The notes beneath the pieces were generated by a model that worked only from the letters and a program-made list of their open reading frames with translations, was not told the DNA's origin and did no database searches. A stretch of DNA of 13,911 bases from NCBI GenBank assembly GCA_002432945.1, contig DJHE01000001.1:44585-58495 (forward strand). Direction: 5' to 3'. Source of the DNA: Synergistaceae bacterium UBA5827 (lineage in GTDB: Bacteria; Synergistota; Synergistia; Synergistales; 79-D21). Positions 13,861 through 13,911 of the stretch are shown here, piece by piece. The position numbers and the translations under genes are program-made. Within the stretch, counting starts at the first letter, position 1, and each line of letters opens with the position of its first letter.

Positions 13861-13889
13861 AGTATAAACAACCCTTCGGAAGCGGTCAA
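13861..13889 (-). promoter_or_regulatory. Promoter of the fapR-plsX-fab operon
   Basis: TTGACC (13884-13889), 17-bp spacer and TATACT (13861-13866) on the minus strand, each hexamer one base from the housekeeping-sigma consensus. The predicted start is near 13854, about 50 nt before the preferred fapR TTG. No sequence resembling the Bacillus FapR operator is visible here. Confidence 0.75.
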
Positions 13890-13890
13890 G

Positions 13891-13911
13891 AAAAAAGTTG
13901 GGGCACCCCCT
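13891..13911 (-). terminator. Possible terminator of an upstream gene, cut by the window edge
   Basis: At the right edge the minus strand reads GGGG-GTG-CCCC, then AAC and T6 (13891-13896). This is either a small 4-bp terminator hairpin or the 3' half of a longer one whose 5' arm lies outside the window. It would separate fapR from an upstream gene on the same strand. Confidence 0.35.

Noticed and set aside
13861..13911. Bacillus-type FapR operator (TTAGTACC palindrome) at the fapR promoter
   Set aside because: No such sequence is visible in the promoter or leader on either strand.
1..13911. CRISPR arrays, tRNA or rRNA genes, insertion sequences, phage or defence genes
   Set aside because: No regularly spaced repeats, cloverleaf sequences, transposase motifs or terminal inverted repeats were seen; the window is core metabolism with uniform composition by eye.

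Overview
The window holds 16 complete protein genes, one truncated gene and one candidate leader peptide, all on the minus strand. It reads as two back-to-back housekeeping operons transcribed from right to left. Fatty-acid and phospholipid synthesis comes first (13.85 to 6.2 kb): fapR, plsX, fabH, fabK, fabD, fabG, acpP, fabF, then rnc (RNase III). Pyrimidine synthesis follows (6.2 to 0.25 kb): pyrR, pyrB, pyrC, pyrK, pyrD, pyrF, pyrE. A truncated gene for an exported, probably metal-binding protein overlaps the end of pyrE. There are no rRNA or tRNA genes, no CRISPR array, and no insertion sequence or phage gene. Gene density is very high: most neighbours overlap or lie within 30 bases, and the only real gaps are about 196 bases between rnc and pyrR and 90 bases between acpP and fabF.

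The content points to a Firmicutes-like or Synergistota bacterium. FapR, PyrR with an RNA attenuator, the FMN-dependent enoyl reductase FabK in place of FabI, and the NAD-linked PyrD/PyrK dihydroorotate dehydrogenase pair all occur in such lineages. Base composition is moderately GC-rich by eye, Shine-Dalgarno sequences are strong, and 6 of 17 genes start with TTG. I lean to Synergistota or a GC-rich Clostridia relative but cannot settle this from sequence alone.

The fatty-acid operon has a near-consensus promoter (TTGACC, 17 bp, TATACT) just upstream of fapR. FapR would control its own operon; PlsX makes acyl-phosphate for phospholipid synthesis; FabH starts chains, FabD supplies malonyl-ACP, FabF elongates, FabG and FabK reduce, and AcpP carries the chain. 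FabZ and acetyl-CoA carboxylase are absent and must be encoded elsewhere. A perfect 11-bp GC-rich hairpin lies between acpP and fabF.

The pyrimidine operon has its own promoter (TTGCAT, 16 bp, TATAAT) and a leader of about 150 nt. The leader holds a 5'-terminal hairpin, a recognisable PyrR-binding loop and an intrinsic terminator directly before pyrR. The most interesting observation is a 29-codon leader ORF. Its Shine-Dalgarno overlaps the 3' arm of the PyrR loop, it runs through the terminator, and it stops 3 nt before the pyrR start codon. This suggests PyrR may work by blocking leader translation as well as, or instead of, controlling a competing RNA fold. The second is that FapR appears to have lost the residues that hold the malonyl group in the Bacillus/Staphylococcus proteins, so its effector may differ.
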